This document shows, piece after piece, positions 1 to 12,376 of a stretch of 64,000 nt of DNA. Source of the DNA: Scylla paramamosain (taxonomy: Eukaryota > Arthropoda > Malacostraca > Decapoda > Portunidae); the NCBI RefSeq assembly GCF_035594125.1, contig NC_087186.1, positions 617,228 through 681,227 of the forward strand, in the 5' to 3' direction. The notes under the pieces were generated by a model. That model searched no databases and was not told the origin of the DNA. It saw nothing but the letters and a program-made list of their open reading frames with translations. Numbering within the stretch: position 1 is the first letter of the stretch; every line of letters begins with the position of its first letter. Both the position numbers and the translations under genes were made by a program.

Positions 1-3000
1 AGAGGTTAGACCAGGCTAATTGAGATATTAAGAGATGTTACTGTAGGTGAGGATAGGTGATGTGAGGATAGGTGAGGATAGGTGAAGCAAGGTAAGATTT
101 TATATGGATAGGTATGGTTAGGTGAGTTTGGGTGAGGTTAGGTGAGGTTCGTTGATGGTATGTGTGCTTAAGAGAGGTTATGTTAGGGTAGGTGTTGTTA
201 GCTAAGGTTAGGTGTCTATAAATAAGGTTTTTTTTTAGTTTAGTTCAGATTAAGTGTGCTTAGGTGTTGTTAGATGAAGTCAGATGTGCTTAGGTAAAGT
301 TAGGTAAAGTAATATGAGATTAGGTGGGGTTAGGTTAGTTTAGGTGTGGTTAGGTGAAGTTAAGAAAGGTTTGGTGTGCTAGGAAAAATTAGGAACGGTT
401 TAGGAAGATGTGCTTACCTGTGGTTAGATGAGGGTAGGTGTGCTAAGATGAAGTTAGGTGAGGTTAAAACAGGTTAGATAAGATTATGTGAGGTTATGTA
501 ATGCTATGTGTGGTTAGATTTTGTTAGGCAAGGTTAGTTGTGGTTAGGTGTGTTTAGTAGTACTTAAGAGAGGTTAGGTGAGATTAGATGTTTTTAGGTA
601 AGGTTAAGTGAGGTTAAGTGAGGTTAGTTATAGTTAGGTGAGGTTATTTGTCGTTAAGAGAAGTTACATGAGAATAGGAGAGGTTCGGTGTGGTTAGGTG
701 AGATTACTTGAGCTTAGCTAAGTTTAGGTAAGGTTGTTTAAGGTTAACTGAGGTTAAGTGATGATAGGGGAAGCTAGGCAAGGTTAACTTTCATTAAGAG
801 AAGTTAAGTGAGGTTAAGTATGGTTAGGTATAGTTAGGTGTGGTTAAGAGAGGTTAGATGAGGTTATTTGAGCTTAGGTGTGGTTAGGTGAGGTTAAGTA
901 AGGTAAGGTGTGGTTGAGTGAGATTAGGTGAGATTTCTTGTGCTTACAAGACATTAGGTGAAGTTAGAAAAGGTTTAGAGGTCTTTTGTGAGGTTAGTTG
1001 AGATTATGACAGGTTATACTTAGGTAAGGATATGTGAGGTTAATTGTGATTAGTTGAGATTTTGTGAGGTTAGGTGTTGTTAGGAAAGGTTTGGTAAGGT
1101 TTGGTGAGGTTTAATGAGGTTAAGTGTTGTTAGTTAAGGTTAGGTGATGTTAGGTTAGGTTAGGTGTGGTTATGTTAGTATAGGTAAGGATTGGTGATTT
1201 TAGGTATGGTTAGGTGAGGTTAGGTGAAGATAAGTAAGGTTAATTGAAGGTAGGTGATATTAGCTTGCATTACGTGAGATTATGTGTTGTTAGGTTATGT
1301 TATATATGGTTAGATAATATTACCTAGGGTTACGTGAAATTACGTGAGGTAAGATTAGTTTATGTTAGGTATGGTTAGGTGAGGTTAAGTTAGGTTATGT
1401 GAGTTTAAATGTGGTTAGGTATGGTTAGATGATGTTAGTTGAGGTTAGATGCGATCAGGTGTGATTAGGTGAGGCTAGGTGACTTAAGAGAGATTATGTG
1501 AGGTTAGATGAGCTTAAGAAAGGCTAGGTAGGGTTATAGTAGGTTAGGTATAGGTGAGTTATAGGTGAGGTTAGGTGAGGTTAGGTGGGTTTATGTGATG
1601 ATAGCTGATGTTAACTTGAATGTGGTTAGGTGTGGTTAGGTGTGGTTAGATGTGGTTAATTGTGGTTAGGTGAGGTTGCATGTGGTTAGGTTTGGTTAGA
1701 TGATATTAGGTGAGGTTAGGTTCGGTTAGTTTAGATTAGGTAAGATTAGGCCACTTAGGTGAGATTAAGTGCGGTTATGTGAGGTTAAGACAGGTTAGGT
1801 AAGGTTAGTTGTGGTTATGTAAGGTTAGGTGAGGTTAGGTGAAGTTAGGTATGCATAAGTTAATTGAGGTTATAGAGGTTATGAGGTGTTAAATTAGGTT
1901 AAATTGGTTAGGTGTGGTTAGGAGAGGTTAGGTGAGGTTAGGTAAGATTAAGTGTGGTTTGATGTGGTTAGGTGAGGTTATATGTTGTTAGGTTTGGTTA
2001 GATGAGAGTAAATTATACTAGGTGACGTTATTTGTGATTATTTGAGGTTATGAGTTAAGGTGAAGGTAGGAGAGACTAGGTGAGGTTAGGTGCTGTTAGG
2101 TGTGTTTAGGTGATGTGACGTTAAGTGAGGTTACATATGGTTAGATGAAGTTATATTAAGGTTCGCTGAGACTAGGTGAGGTTAGTTGTGGTTTTGTGTT
2201 TTTAGGTGAGATTAAGTGAGGTTAATTGAGATTACAAAAGGCTATGTGGGATTAGGTATGGTTAGGTATGGATAGATGTAGTTGGGAAAGGTTAGATGAG
2301 GTTAGGTGTGATTAAGTTAGATTAGGGAATATTAGGATTTTTTAGGATAGTTTAGGTGAAGTTAAGTGATGTTAGGTGTGGTACGTAATGTTAGATAAAA
2401 AGTAGGGGAGGTTAAATGAGATAAGGGTGGATAGGTGTGGTCATGAGAGTTTAGGAGAGGTTAGGTGTGGTTAGGTGAGGTTAGATGAGTTTTCGTGAGG
2501 TTAAGTGATGTTAGCTGAGTTTATGTGAGGTTAGGTGAGTTGGGTGTGTTTAAGTGTGGTTAGATGAGGTTAAGTGTGCTAAGGTTAGTGATGTTAGGTG
2601 TTATTAGGTGAGTATATGTGAGGTTAGGTGGGTTCAGGTGAGATTAGATAAGGTTTTGCATGTTCAGGAGAGTTTAGATTAGGTGTGGTTAGGTGTGGTT
2701 ATGTGAGGTTAGGTGTATTTAGGCGTGGTGAAGTGAGATTAGTTGATGTTAGGTGAGGTTAGGTGAGGTTAGCTGATGTTAGGTCTGCTCAGACATTTAA
2801 GTGAGGTTAGTTGTATTTAGTTGTGCTTGGGTGAGCTTAAGTAATTTTAGGAGAGGGTAGGTGTGCATAATAAGGTTAAGACAGGTTTTGCTTGGTTAAG
2901 TGAGGTTATGTGAGGTTAGGCGTTGTAAGGTGAAGTTAGGTGAGGTAAGATGATGTTAGGTGTGGTCAGGTGTGCTTAGGAAAGGTTAGGTGAAGTTAGT

Positions 3001-6000
3001 TTAGGTTAGGTTAGGTTAGGTGAGCATATGTGAGTTTAGGTATTGGTAGGTGAGGTTAGGTGTGGTTATTTGTTTTTAGGAGAGGGTAAATGAAGTTAAA
3101 TGTTATTAGATGAGGTTAAGTGAGGTTAGATGTGGTTAGATGAGCATATGTGAAGTTAGGTGAGATTAGGTGATATTAGGTGTTTTTAGGAAAGGTTAGC
3201 TCAAGTTAGGTATAGTTAGTGAGGATAAGAGATGAAGAGAAGTGTGGTTAAGAGATGTTATGGAAGGTTACTGAAGTTAGTTTAGTTGAATTTAGATTAG
3301 GTGAGGTTAGGTAAAGTTAGTTGATATTAAGTGAGGTTAGGTGATGTTAGGTATAGTTATGGTTAGGTGAAGTTAGGTAAGGTTAGGTGTCGTTAGATTA
3401 GGTTAGAATAGGATATTTCATGTTAGGTGAGCTTATATGAGATTAGGTGATTTTATGTGAGGTTAGGTATATTTAGATAAGGATAGATGAAATTAGGTGA
3501 GGTTAAGTGAGGTTAGCTGTGGTTAGGTGATGTTAGGTAAGGTTATGAGTGGTTAGTTGAGGATAGTTGAAGTTATATGAAGTTATGTAAGGTTAGGTGA
3601 GGTTAAATCAGGTAAGGTTAGGTTAGGTGAATTTTAAAGATATCAGGTAAGGTTTTGGGAAGTTAGGTGAGGTGAAGTGATGTTAGGTCTGGTTAGGTAA
3701 GGTTTTGTGATGTTAGATTTTGTAATATTTGTAAAGGTTAGGTGAGGTTAAGTGAGGTCAGGTGTAGTTAGGTGTTGTTAGATTAGGTTAGCTTTTGGTA
3801 GTAGAGGTTAGGTGAGAACAGGTGTGGTTAAGTGAGTATGATTAAGGTTAGGTGAGGTAAGGTAAGGTTTGATGAGGTCATTTGATGTTACATGTGGTTA
3901 GGTGAGGTTAGGTAAGGATTAGTGAGGTTATGTGATGTTAACTGTGGTTAAGTGAGGTTAGGTGATGTTAGGTGTGGATAGGTGAGGTTAGATAACTTTA
4001 GGTTAGGTGTAGTTAGGTCAGGTTACTTTTTCTCCTGGTGTTGTTAAGTTTGGTTAGCTGAAGTCAGGTGTTAGGTATGGTTAAGTGAGGCTATAAGAGG
4101 TTAGGTAATGTAAGGTGAGTTAGGTGAGGTTAGGGAAGGTTAGCTGAGGTTAGGAGAGGTTAGGTGAAGATTGGTGTGGTTAGGCGAAATTTGGTGAGGT
4201 TAGATGTGGTTAGATGTCATTAGGTGAGGTTGAGTGTAGTGTGATTAGGTGAGATTAGGAACTTATGTGAAGTGAATTTAAGTTAGGTGAGGTTTGGAGA
4301 CGATAAACGAGTATACTCGTAGGTGTGGTTAGGTGAATTTAGCTGATGTTAGTTAATGTTAGTTTATGTTAGGTTAGGTTAAGTGTGGTTAAGTAAGGTT
4401 AGGTGAGTTTTGGTGTAGTTAGGTGAGGTTAAGTTAGATTAGGTAAAGTTAGGTCATGTTAGGTGAGGATAGGTGTTGTTAAGTGAGGTTACATGTGATT
4501 AGGTGTGGTTAGACGTGGCTAGGCGAGGATAGGTGTGTTTTGGTGGGTTTTGGTGTGATCAAAGTTTAGGTGACTTGGGTGATGTTAGGTGTGGTTAGGT
4601 GAGACATTTCTGCTTAGGTAAGATTAGGTGTTGTTAGAAGAGGTTAGGTAAAGTTATTTGAGGTTAGATGTAGTTAAATGAGGTTATGTAAGGTTTGTTG
4701 TCCTTAGGTATGTTTAAGTGATGTTAGGTAAGGTTATTTGTGAGTATGTGTTGTAAGGAGAGGTTATATAAGCTTAGCTGTGGATAAGTGAGATTAGCTT
4801 AGGTTAGGAAACATAAGGTGATGTCAGATGAGGTTAAGTGAGGCTAGGTGAGGTTAGGAGTGGAAAGGTGTAGTTAGGTGAGGTTATTTGAAGGTCAGTG
4901 AGGTTAGGTGATCTTACTTGAGGTTACATTAGTTTAGATGTGCTAATGTGAGGTTAGATGAGTTGTTTTTTTTTTTTATGTAGGAAGGACACTGGCCAAG
5001 GGTAACAAAAATCTAATAAAAAAAAATGCCCACTGAAATGCCAGTCCCATAAAAGGGTCAAAGCAGTGGTCAAAAATTGATGAATAAGTGTCTTATGAAT
5101 AAGTGTCTTATGAATAAGTGTGCTTATGTTAGTTTAGGTAATGTTAGGTGAGGTTAGGTGAGGTTAGGTGTGCTAAAGCGTGGTTTAGTGAGGTTAGGTG
5201 ATATGAGGTGTGCTTAAGTGAGACTTGTTGATATTCGGTGAGGATCGGTGTGTTTAGACAAGGTTAGGAGATGTTAGTTTGCTTAAGGAAGGTTAGGGAA
5301 GGCTAGATGAGGTTTGGTGTCATTAAAAAAGGTTACATAAGGTTACATTTTTTATGTGAGGTTATGTGTGGTTAGGATTGGTATGTGAGGCTAGGTGTGG
5401 CTACTTGAGGAAAGTTTTTTTTAGTTGTGGTTAGCAGAGGTTAGATGAGATTATGTGAGGTTACATAATTTTTTTGTTTTGGTGAGGTTAGGTGTCAGTA
5501 TATAAGGATGGTTGAGATGAGGTGGGATTAAATTAGGTTAGGTGAGGTTAGCTGAGTTTAGTTGATTTTAGGTGAGGTTAGGTGATGTTAGGTATGCTTA
5601 AGTGAGGTCAGGTGTTGATAGGTCAAGTTATATAATGTAAGGTAAAGTTAGGTGAGGGAAAGTAAGGTTTTGTGAGGCTATGTGATGTTAAATGTCGTTA
5701 AATGAGATTAGGTGTAGATAGGCGAGGTTAGACGAGGTTAGCTGAAGTTAGGTGATGTTATGAGAGGTAAGGTATATTTAGGTGACATTAAGCGAGGTTA
5801 GGTTAGGTTATTTGTGATTAGATGAGGTTAGATGAGTTTAGGTGTCATTAGGTGAAGTTAGGGACTTAGGTGATGTCAGGTTAAGTTAAGTGAGGTTAGT
5901 ATATTGTATATGAGGTTAAATGTGGTTACGTGACGTTAGTCGAGGTTATTTGTGTCTAGTTGATGTTTGGTGTGCTTAGGTTGAAAATGGGTGATGTTAA

Positions 6001-6665
6001 GTGAGGTTAGAAGATGTTAGGTGAGGTTAGATGTGGTTAGCTATGTATAAGAGAGGTTAAGTGGGGTTATAGAAGGTTAGGTGTGGTTAGGTGTGGTTAG
6101 TTGATGTTAGGTGTACTTTGGAGTAATTAGCTGAGGTTATGTGAGGTTAGACGTGGTTAGGAGATGTTGGGTGAGGTTAGGTGATGCTAGGTGAGCTTAG
6201 GAATTCTTAGGTTAGGTTAAGTGAGGTTAGTTGTGTTTAGGTGAGGTTAGGTGAGGTTCAGTGTGGTTAGGTAAGATTATGTGATATTATGTATGTTTAG
6301 TTGGTGATAGGTAAAGTTAGGTGAGGTTCAGTGTGGTTAGGTGAGGTTATGTGACCTTATGTATGGTTAGTTGATGATAGGTGAGGTTAGGTGTTGTTAC
6401 ATAAGATTAGGTAAGTAAGTTAACTAAGTTAGGTTAAGTAAAAGTTAGATTAGGATAGCTGAGGTGAGGTCAGGTTTGGTGGTGTTGGGTATGGTTAGGT
6501 GAGATTTTTCGGGGTTTAAGTGAGGTTATGTGTGGTTAGGGTAGGTTACATTAGTTTAGGTGAGGTTATGTGAAGTTAGGTGAGGTTAGGTATGTTTAGG
6601 TAAGGTTAGTTGAGGTTATGTGAGGTTAGATGTGATTAAATGAAGTTAGTTATGTGTATGTGAGG
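1..6665 (+). repeat. Degenerate TTAGG/TGAGG decamer satellite
   Basis: This is a continuous array of about 6.6 kb with consensus decamer GGTTAGGTGA or GGTTAGGTGT. Each decamer reads as the arthropod telomere unit TTAGG followed by TGAGG or TGTGG, one or two substitutions away. Pure telomeric runs survive, for example four TTAGG units at 3001-3020. Units are heavily mutated (TTAGATGAGG, TTAAGTGAGG, TTATGTGAGG) and carry small indels that shift the phase. The G-rich strand is the + strand throughout, and no gene is visible inside. The array starts before the window, and its right edge abuts a LINE fragment at 6670. A left chromosome end would show CCTAA on the + strand, so this is not a simple left-end cap; an interstitial or subtelomeric array derived from telomeric DNA is the inference. 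Confidence 0.9.
4965..5120 (-). mobile_element. 5'-truncated LINE family 1 3' end inside the satellite
   Basis: A poly(T) run followed by about 140 bp matches the antisense 3' end of the LINE copies at 37546-37680 and 15525-15654, including the text around GGACACTGGCCAAGGGTAAC. The insertion carries only the 3' untranslated region and the last bases before it, as expected for strongly 5'-truncated target-primed insertion. At its right edge a 15-bp unit, ATGAATAAGTGTCTT, occurs about three times before the decamer satellite resumes. The satellite on both sides is otherwise uninterrupted, so the insertion postdates the array. Confidence 0.85.
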
Positions 6666-6669
6666 TTAG

Positions 6670-7576
6670 AGACGTTTCAGAACTCCTAACTTCATAGAAG
6701 CTGTTTTAGCTAGAGATGAGATGTGAAGTTTCCAGTTCAGATTATAAGTAAAGGACAGACCGAGGATGTTCAGTGTAGAAGAGGGGGACAGTTGAGTGTC
6801 ATTGAAGAAGAGGGGATTGTTGTCTGGAAGGTTGTGTCGAGTTGATAGATGGAGGAATTGAGTTTTTGAGGCATTGAACAATACCACGTTTGCTCTGCCC
6901 CAATCAGAAATATTAGAAATATCAGAAGTCAAGCGTTCTGTGGCTTCCCTGCGTGAAATGTTTACCTCCTGAAGTGTTGGACACCTATGAAAAGACGTGG
7001 AAAAGTGCAGGGTGGTATCATCAGCGTAGGACTGGATAAGACAAGAAGTTTGGTTTAGAAGATCATTAATGAATAATAAGAAGAGAGTGGGTGACAGGAC
7101 AGAACCCTGAGGAACACCACTGTTAATAGATTTAGGAGAAGAACAGTGACCGTCTACCACAGCAGCAATAGAACGGTCAGAAAGGAAACTTGAGATGAAG
7201 TTACAAAGAGAAGGATAGAAACCGTAGGAGGGCTGTTTGGAAATTAAAGCTTTGTGCCAGACTCTATCAAAACCTTTTGATATGTCGAAGGCAACAGCAA
7301 AAGTTTCACCGAAATCTCTAAAAGAGGATGACCAAGACTCAGTAAGGAAAGCCAGAAGATCACCAGTAGAGCGGCCTTGACGGAACCCATACTGGCGATC
7401 AGATATAAGGTTGTGAAGGGATAGATGTTTAAGAATCTTCCTGTTGAGGATAGATACAAAAACTTTAGACAGGCAGGAAATTAAAGCAATAGGACGGTAG
7501 TTTGAGGGATTAGAACGGTCACCCTTTTTAGGAACAGGTTGAATGTAGGTAAACTTCCAGCAAGAAGGAAAGGTTG
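6670..7576 (-). pseudogene. LINE family 1 reverse transcriptase fragment (copy A)
   Basis: An open frame covers the reverse transcriptase core of a non-LTR retrotransposon. In order it shows PKKGDRSNPSNYRPIALI, GFRQGRSTGDLL, AFDISKGFDRVWHKALI, GVPQGSVLSPTLFLLFINDL and the catalytic YADDTT, then the thumb region [18 protein letters not shown]. It matches copies B (12377-15654), C (37546-40805) and D (57553-61262). Endonuclease, N-terminal and C-terminal parts are absent. The 3' side stops inside the coding region directly against the decamer satellite, which target-primed insertion does not produce, so a later rearrangement is likely. YADD is intact, unlike in copies B and C. The jockey/CR1 group is likely; the exact clade is uncertain. 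Confidence 0.85.
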
Positions 7577-7880
7577 CTCCATACATTGTCTTTACTGCTT
7601 TTTATTATTATTATTTTTTTTTTTTTAGTAAACAATGTGACCTATCATTATTCATATGTCGGTTCTTTGCTTTTTCTCCTTTTTAATTGTGTCCTTTATT
7701 ATTTTTTTTCCTTTATTTATTTATTTGTTTATTTATTTACTTATTTATTTATTGTTTTTCATTTTTTTGTATTGTACTAAATATAATTATTTGTCTTAGC
7801 CTGAATATGCCTTATGTGAAAGTGTAACGTTATAAATAATAAAGTAAAGAAAAGAAAGAACTCTAGATGATTTCCGTGCT
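7577..7880. other. AT-rich intergenic stretch
   Basis: T-rich sequence with TTTA/TTAT runs (7690-7760). No coding frame or RNA gene is recognised. Confidence 0.6.
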
Positions 7881-7900
7881 CACACACACACACAAACACA

Positions 7901-7972
<72 letters not shown>
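7881..7972. repeat. (CA)n microsatellite
   Basis: An almost perfect CA tract with an interrupted start (CACAAACACAGACACA). Confidence 0.95.
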
Positions 7973-7975
<3 letters not shown>

Positions 7976-8045
7976 TCATAACAATTATTTTTATATATAT
8001 TCATCATTTATATATTTCATTCCATGTTTGCCCACATGGACAGCC

Positions 8046-8900
8046 AGAATGATTTATTTTTAACCTTTCTTCTTCCTCTCTCCCTCTCAAGGGAATACCA
8101 CACCTTCTTTCGCTACATTTCTGCCAGTCCTTAGGGAAAGCACCTACATTGCCTATTCCTGTCGTCCTCCCTGGTCATTGGTCAAAATATCGACCGCTGT
8201 CATTGGTTCCTTCATCCCATTTCCAAGCATCTCATTGGCCATTTCTTCATCCCAGAAGATGTACGCGTAGCTAGATCGTCAGTCTTTGGAGAGTCAGTCT
8301 TCCGAGAGTCTTCAGAGAGAGTCAGACATGATCAATTCGCATTCTGTCCAGTTCATATCAGTTCAGAGAAGAGCACATCGGTATCGTCACGTCTGTAATC
8401 AATTGTGTCTCGATATCATGTGTTTACATTCTATCCATTATTAAATCTAGAAGAACTTTTATAGAATGTCTTTTGCTCGCACAAATCTACAATATCAAAC
8501 CACTACCCACGACCTCCACGCTACCAACAATATCAAGCTACTACGCGGTTCTCCAGAGCAGCCACCACCACACCAAACATCATCGACGGAGACATTCATC
8601 ATTTAAACGGAGCGGTAAGAAGTACATCATCAAAACAGTGTGGTCAACATCATCTGGAACACTGGTGACGACAAGTGGCCAAAATTTACGGAAACAGTGG
8701 AAGCAACGGTGTTGTGCGATCGAAGGCACGAACTCTCGACTTTCTCAAAATCCAGCACATGCTGAGACAAGAGTATCATACCCCATCGCAGGCAAGTTGC
8801 GAGGCATTGTCATTTCCTACCACGCTCAAATCCTGGGTCACCACACACTCCACGTGCTGTCTTCCCTGCCGTTTCTGCCTCTTCTCCTCCGCTCCTGACT
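8046..8900 (+). mobile_element. Possible LTR-retrotransposon remnant (LTR plus leader)
   Basis: Three CATTGG/CCAAT-like boxes lie at about 8175-8240. They are followed by GAGAGTC-rich text, an ATTAAA-like polyadenylation signal near 8440 and the motif ACTGGTGACGACAAGTGG near 8660, which resembles the junction after an LTR in Gypsy-like elements. No reverse transcriptase, protease or integrase frame follows, and I could not define the LTR ends or a second LTR. This is a weak call; an ordinary unique region is the alternative. Confidence 0.2.
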
Positions 8901-9150
8901 CATCCCGTGGTCACACCTGTCTGCCATCACACCTGTCGCCGCCTATTCCTACTCATCACGCCGCTCCTCTTTGCTGGTTGCCGTTCATGCTTCTTCCTGA
9001 ATTGTGGGTGTCCCTTGGTTCCTTCACCGAGCCACCCCCACCTCTCCTATCCGAGTACTCGAGGTCAAGCCTCATCGCCACCACCACTCCCCACCCAGCC
9101 CTTCTCAATACCCGGACTCGCCCAAGGTCATCTTTCTAAGTTTGATCCCA
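8900..9150. other. CT/CCA-rich low-complexity stretch
   Basis: Pyrimidine-rich sequence with several overlapping reading frames of proline/serine-rich composition. None has a recognisable domain, so I do not call a gene. Confidence 0.5.
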
Positions 9151-9159
9151 GCAGTGATT

Positions 9160-9325
9160 TTCCCAGTCATCAGGGGCGAGATCCAGGAAACGGTTGCTAC
9201 TTAACAAACTGCGATCAGAGCCCATTATCAACCTCCGGCTGCAAATTGGTATCCACGAACGCATAAGAGGTTGGTGTTGCCATGGTAGCAAGGTAGTTAC
9301 ACCACCTCCTGAAGTGGTGTAAGTT
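9160..9325 (-). repeat. Dispersed repeat, inverted relative to 19540-19665
   Basis: The reverse complement of about 9162-9270 shares ordered blocks with 19541-19650: TGGATAC, GATCGCAG, a GTAGCAACC block and GGATCT plus GCCCCTG. The right end carries a hairpin of 9-bp arms TTACACCAC and GTGGTGTAA around an 8-nt loop (about 9297-9322). The family is unknown; two decayed copies in opposite orientation are what the window shows. Confidence 0.55.
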
Positions 9326-10379
9326 AACTCCACCTCGCCCGAAAACTCTTATTTAAATATATATGTGCACAAAATAGCTTTTTTTTTTATTGTGTAGAAG
9401 CTTTACCACCAAGAAAGTATGGTTTTGTGATGCATAAAGTGAAATCTTGCATGGAACACTGGAAACAAAGCATGAAAAGGAAAAGGCTGATTTGCCCCAC
9501 ACGTGCTCGCTCCCCATTCCGCCTCGCAGCAATAAGTTTGTACTGTGATTAAGTATTATTTTCGTCGCTTCTCCTGCATATATTGGATATTTTCTTTGCA
9601 TACTTCCACGTTCGTGCCTTGAGGCGAGAAAGGCGCTTTCGGAATCGCCTTGACTCCTTGGCATTGAGTGATAATGAGCTGATGCTCAAATACAACTTTC
9701 CTAGGCAGACCTAATCCTCTTCTTTGAGGATGCAGTCTCAGCTGAAGAGAAGAACAAGGCATAGCCAGGCATTACCAACTCACACCCAGGTTTTGCTGGC
9801 CCTGAGATTGTTTGCCAGTGGGCCCTTCCAAAACGTCATTGGAGACACTGCAGGTAAGATGATACTGGTGTTGCATGCTTTATTCAGCACAGGAGCTGGC
9901 TGTTTTGGAAATTGTCAGGGAGCCCTTTCCCTGACCTCATTACTGGTCTATTCTCTTACATTCTTCGCATATACCTTTAGGTTCAAAAAACGTAACTTTA
10001 AGGTGAGAAAGAAGTGACTCTATCCTTCAGGGGGTTCAGGGGATGGGCGAGGGCCACCGAGAGGTTAACAGAGGTTAGGTTAGTCACCGTACACTTTTAT
10101 ATGAAACATCTCCTAATCTAACATAACCACGGGGCTAGACCCACCCTTAACCCGTTAAATCCGAGCACCCCCGGAATTCAGACATCTCTCATGCCTGATT
10201 AATTGGGAAAAAATCGACATTTGCAGATTGACTTGGAAATACGTTTATTCGGTAGAGCATGTGTAGATACATCAGCAGGTGTATTTTTTTTTGCCCAACT
10301 CAACCTGGTTCTTTCACAATATTCGCCAGTAGTTGGAGAATGGCGGCGCCTGGAAACTCCCGCGCATCAGTAGAAGAGG

Positions 10380-10813
<434 letters not shown>

Positions 10814-11182
10814 TCAAGGTCAGGGACAGTCTCAGATTTCAGGGTCATACATCCTCCTACCCACCCACAGAGGGAGAGATGGACGGAGGGAGAGATAGGT
10901 AGGTTGTCATCGCATCAGAGAGTAAATCCCCTGAAGTGGCTACACACAAGCATCCTCTACAAATTGGAAGATTATGTAAAATAAAAGAGAGAATAGGTAA
11001 AATAAAAAAAAAGATAAAAAGCAAGTACAATAATGATAATAATAATATAATGGTGGAGGATGTAGACATGACTGTTTGATTGTGGAGTACAGTACAGTAG
11101 GGATGGAGGGAGGGAGGGTTGAGGGCTGTCATCTGAGAGCGGTACGTACTGAGGAATGTGGGGCTCTGGCAACTCCTGCGTC

Positions 11183-11458
11183 TCAGTGCGATAACGGGTT
11201 ATAGTCTATGTTATTCAACTCCCCATAGTTAATTTCTTGTTTATTGTTTCTTTGCTGTATCTTTCTTTGCTGTGATCGTGGTGGTGGTGGTGGTGGATCA
11301 GCACCTGATCGGGTAACAGGAGAGCGAGTGCGAGAGCGACCACCCACGATGCCTCCATTTTCACCACCCTCATCACTTTGACAAACTTTCTTTGTTGCTG
11401 GAGCATCAGATTCAATGTCACTCGAAAATGTCAACTTTCTCTTAGCTTTTCGTGGCAT
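11183..11458 (-). CDS. Hypothetical basic/acidic protein within the piggyBac-like element
   Basis: The frame starts at the ATG whose complement is at 11456-11458 and begins MPRKAKRKLTFSSDIESD. It continues with an acidic glycine stretch, an arginine/serine stretch (RSRTRSPVTRSG), a run of six prolines and a glutamine/asparagine-rich tail ending in NPLSH. A basic start followed by an acidic serine block resembles the N-terminal tail of some transposases, but no catalytic domain follows before the stop. Lying wholly inside the TTAA-bounded element, it is probably a truncated element gene or captured exon. An ATG seven codons upstream is also in frame. Confidence 0.35.
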   Translation of the reverse strand: MPRKAKRKLTFSSDIESDAPATKKVCQSDEGGENGGIVGGRSRTRSPVTRSGADPPPPPPRSQQRKIQQRNNKQEINYGELNNIDYNPLSH

Positions 11459-11762
11459 TATTGAGTTTCTAGGTCTCAATATAGTTCAGTTATACCACGA
11501 AAAACGAGACAATGCAGTGTGTAGATTGGCCCTGTCAAGAGGCTAATTGTGACTGACGCTCATGCACACTTGAAAGCACTAACTGGCAACTTATCATACT
11601 GGAGACAGTGTTCCATAGTAGGGCTACCTCCTACATCAAGTTTGAAAGTGTTGCCAAGTCTGGCGCAGTTTTTGTGTGGGGTCGAACATAATGCCGCCCG
11701 GGCGGCTCCTCGGTTCTCCACGGTCCAGCCTCCCGGGCGGCTCCTCGGTATTTACGGGTTAA

Positions 11763-12114
11763 GGACACTAATATAAGTTAGCATAACTTCTGGAACACTA
11801 CTGAAAGACTGGGGCACACCTTTCCCCACCTTATACTATATTTTTCAGGTTTATCAAGAGGTATGTGTGAAAGAATGGAAGAGGATAGACGTGTAATAAG
11901 GACAAGAGGGGAGTCTAAACATTTACTACTATTTTTTTTTTTTTTTTACAAATTGCACAATATCCCATTAATAACTTTTGTAGGTGAATAAACTGATGTT
12001 CAATATGGTGAATAATATTCAAGTGTGGCTGACTTTCAAGGGTAAAAGGCATAAAAGTCAATCTACTGCATGCCACGGTTTATAAAGTTGTAATCCATTG
12101 TAAGGAATATGTCA
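11763..12114. other. Harbinger intron remnant and unassigned sequence
   Basis: No gene is seen. The stretch contains a T15-type homopolymer near 11935-11948. By position it would be intronic to the decayed Harbinger transposase. Confidence 0.4.
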
Positions 12115-12376
12115 ATATTAGTTCCTAGAACCCTAGAGTCCGAAGAGTGGACGAAGCCCTCTACTTTAACTGGAAAAGCTATCACTCCCTCTGAAAGTCC
12201 AACTTGTTTGTGATGCGAATGGAGTGATCATCAGCTACTGCTCCAGATTCCCAGGTATATAGTATAATTACATTACATGTTTACCCAACTATGTATTTTA
12301 TTGATTTCCATGTAACTGCAATTAGTTATTGGTATTACATAAGAAAACAGTGTGACAAACCTTGACATTAGTTATA

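Noticed and set aside
1..6665. A true telomere cap at the left edge
   Set aside because: Units are heavily mutated decamers and strand orientation is wrong for a left chromosome end.
8473..9266. Overlapping Pro/Ser-rich frames as a host gene
   Set aside because: Several frames overlap in pyrimidine-rich sequence, with no domain, splice support or homology that I recognise.
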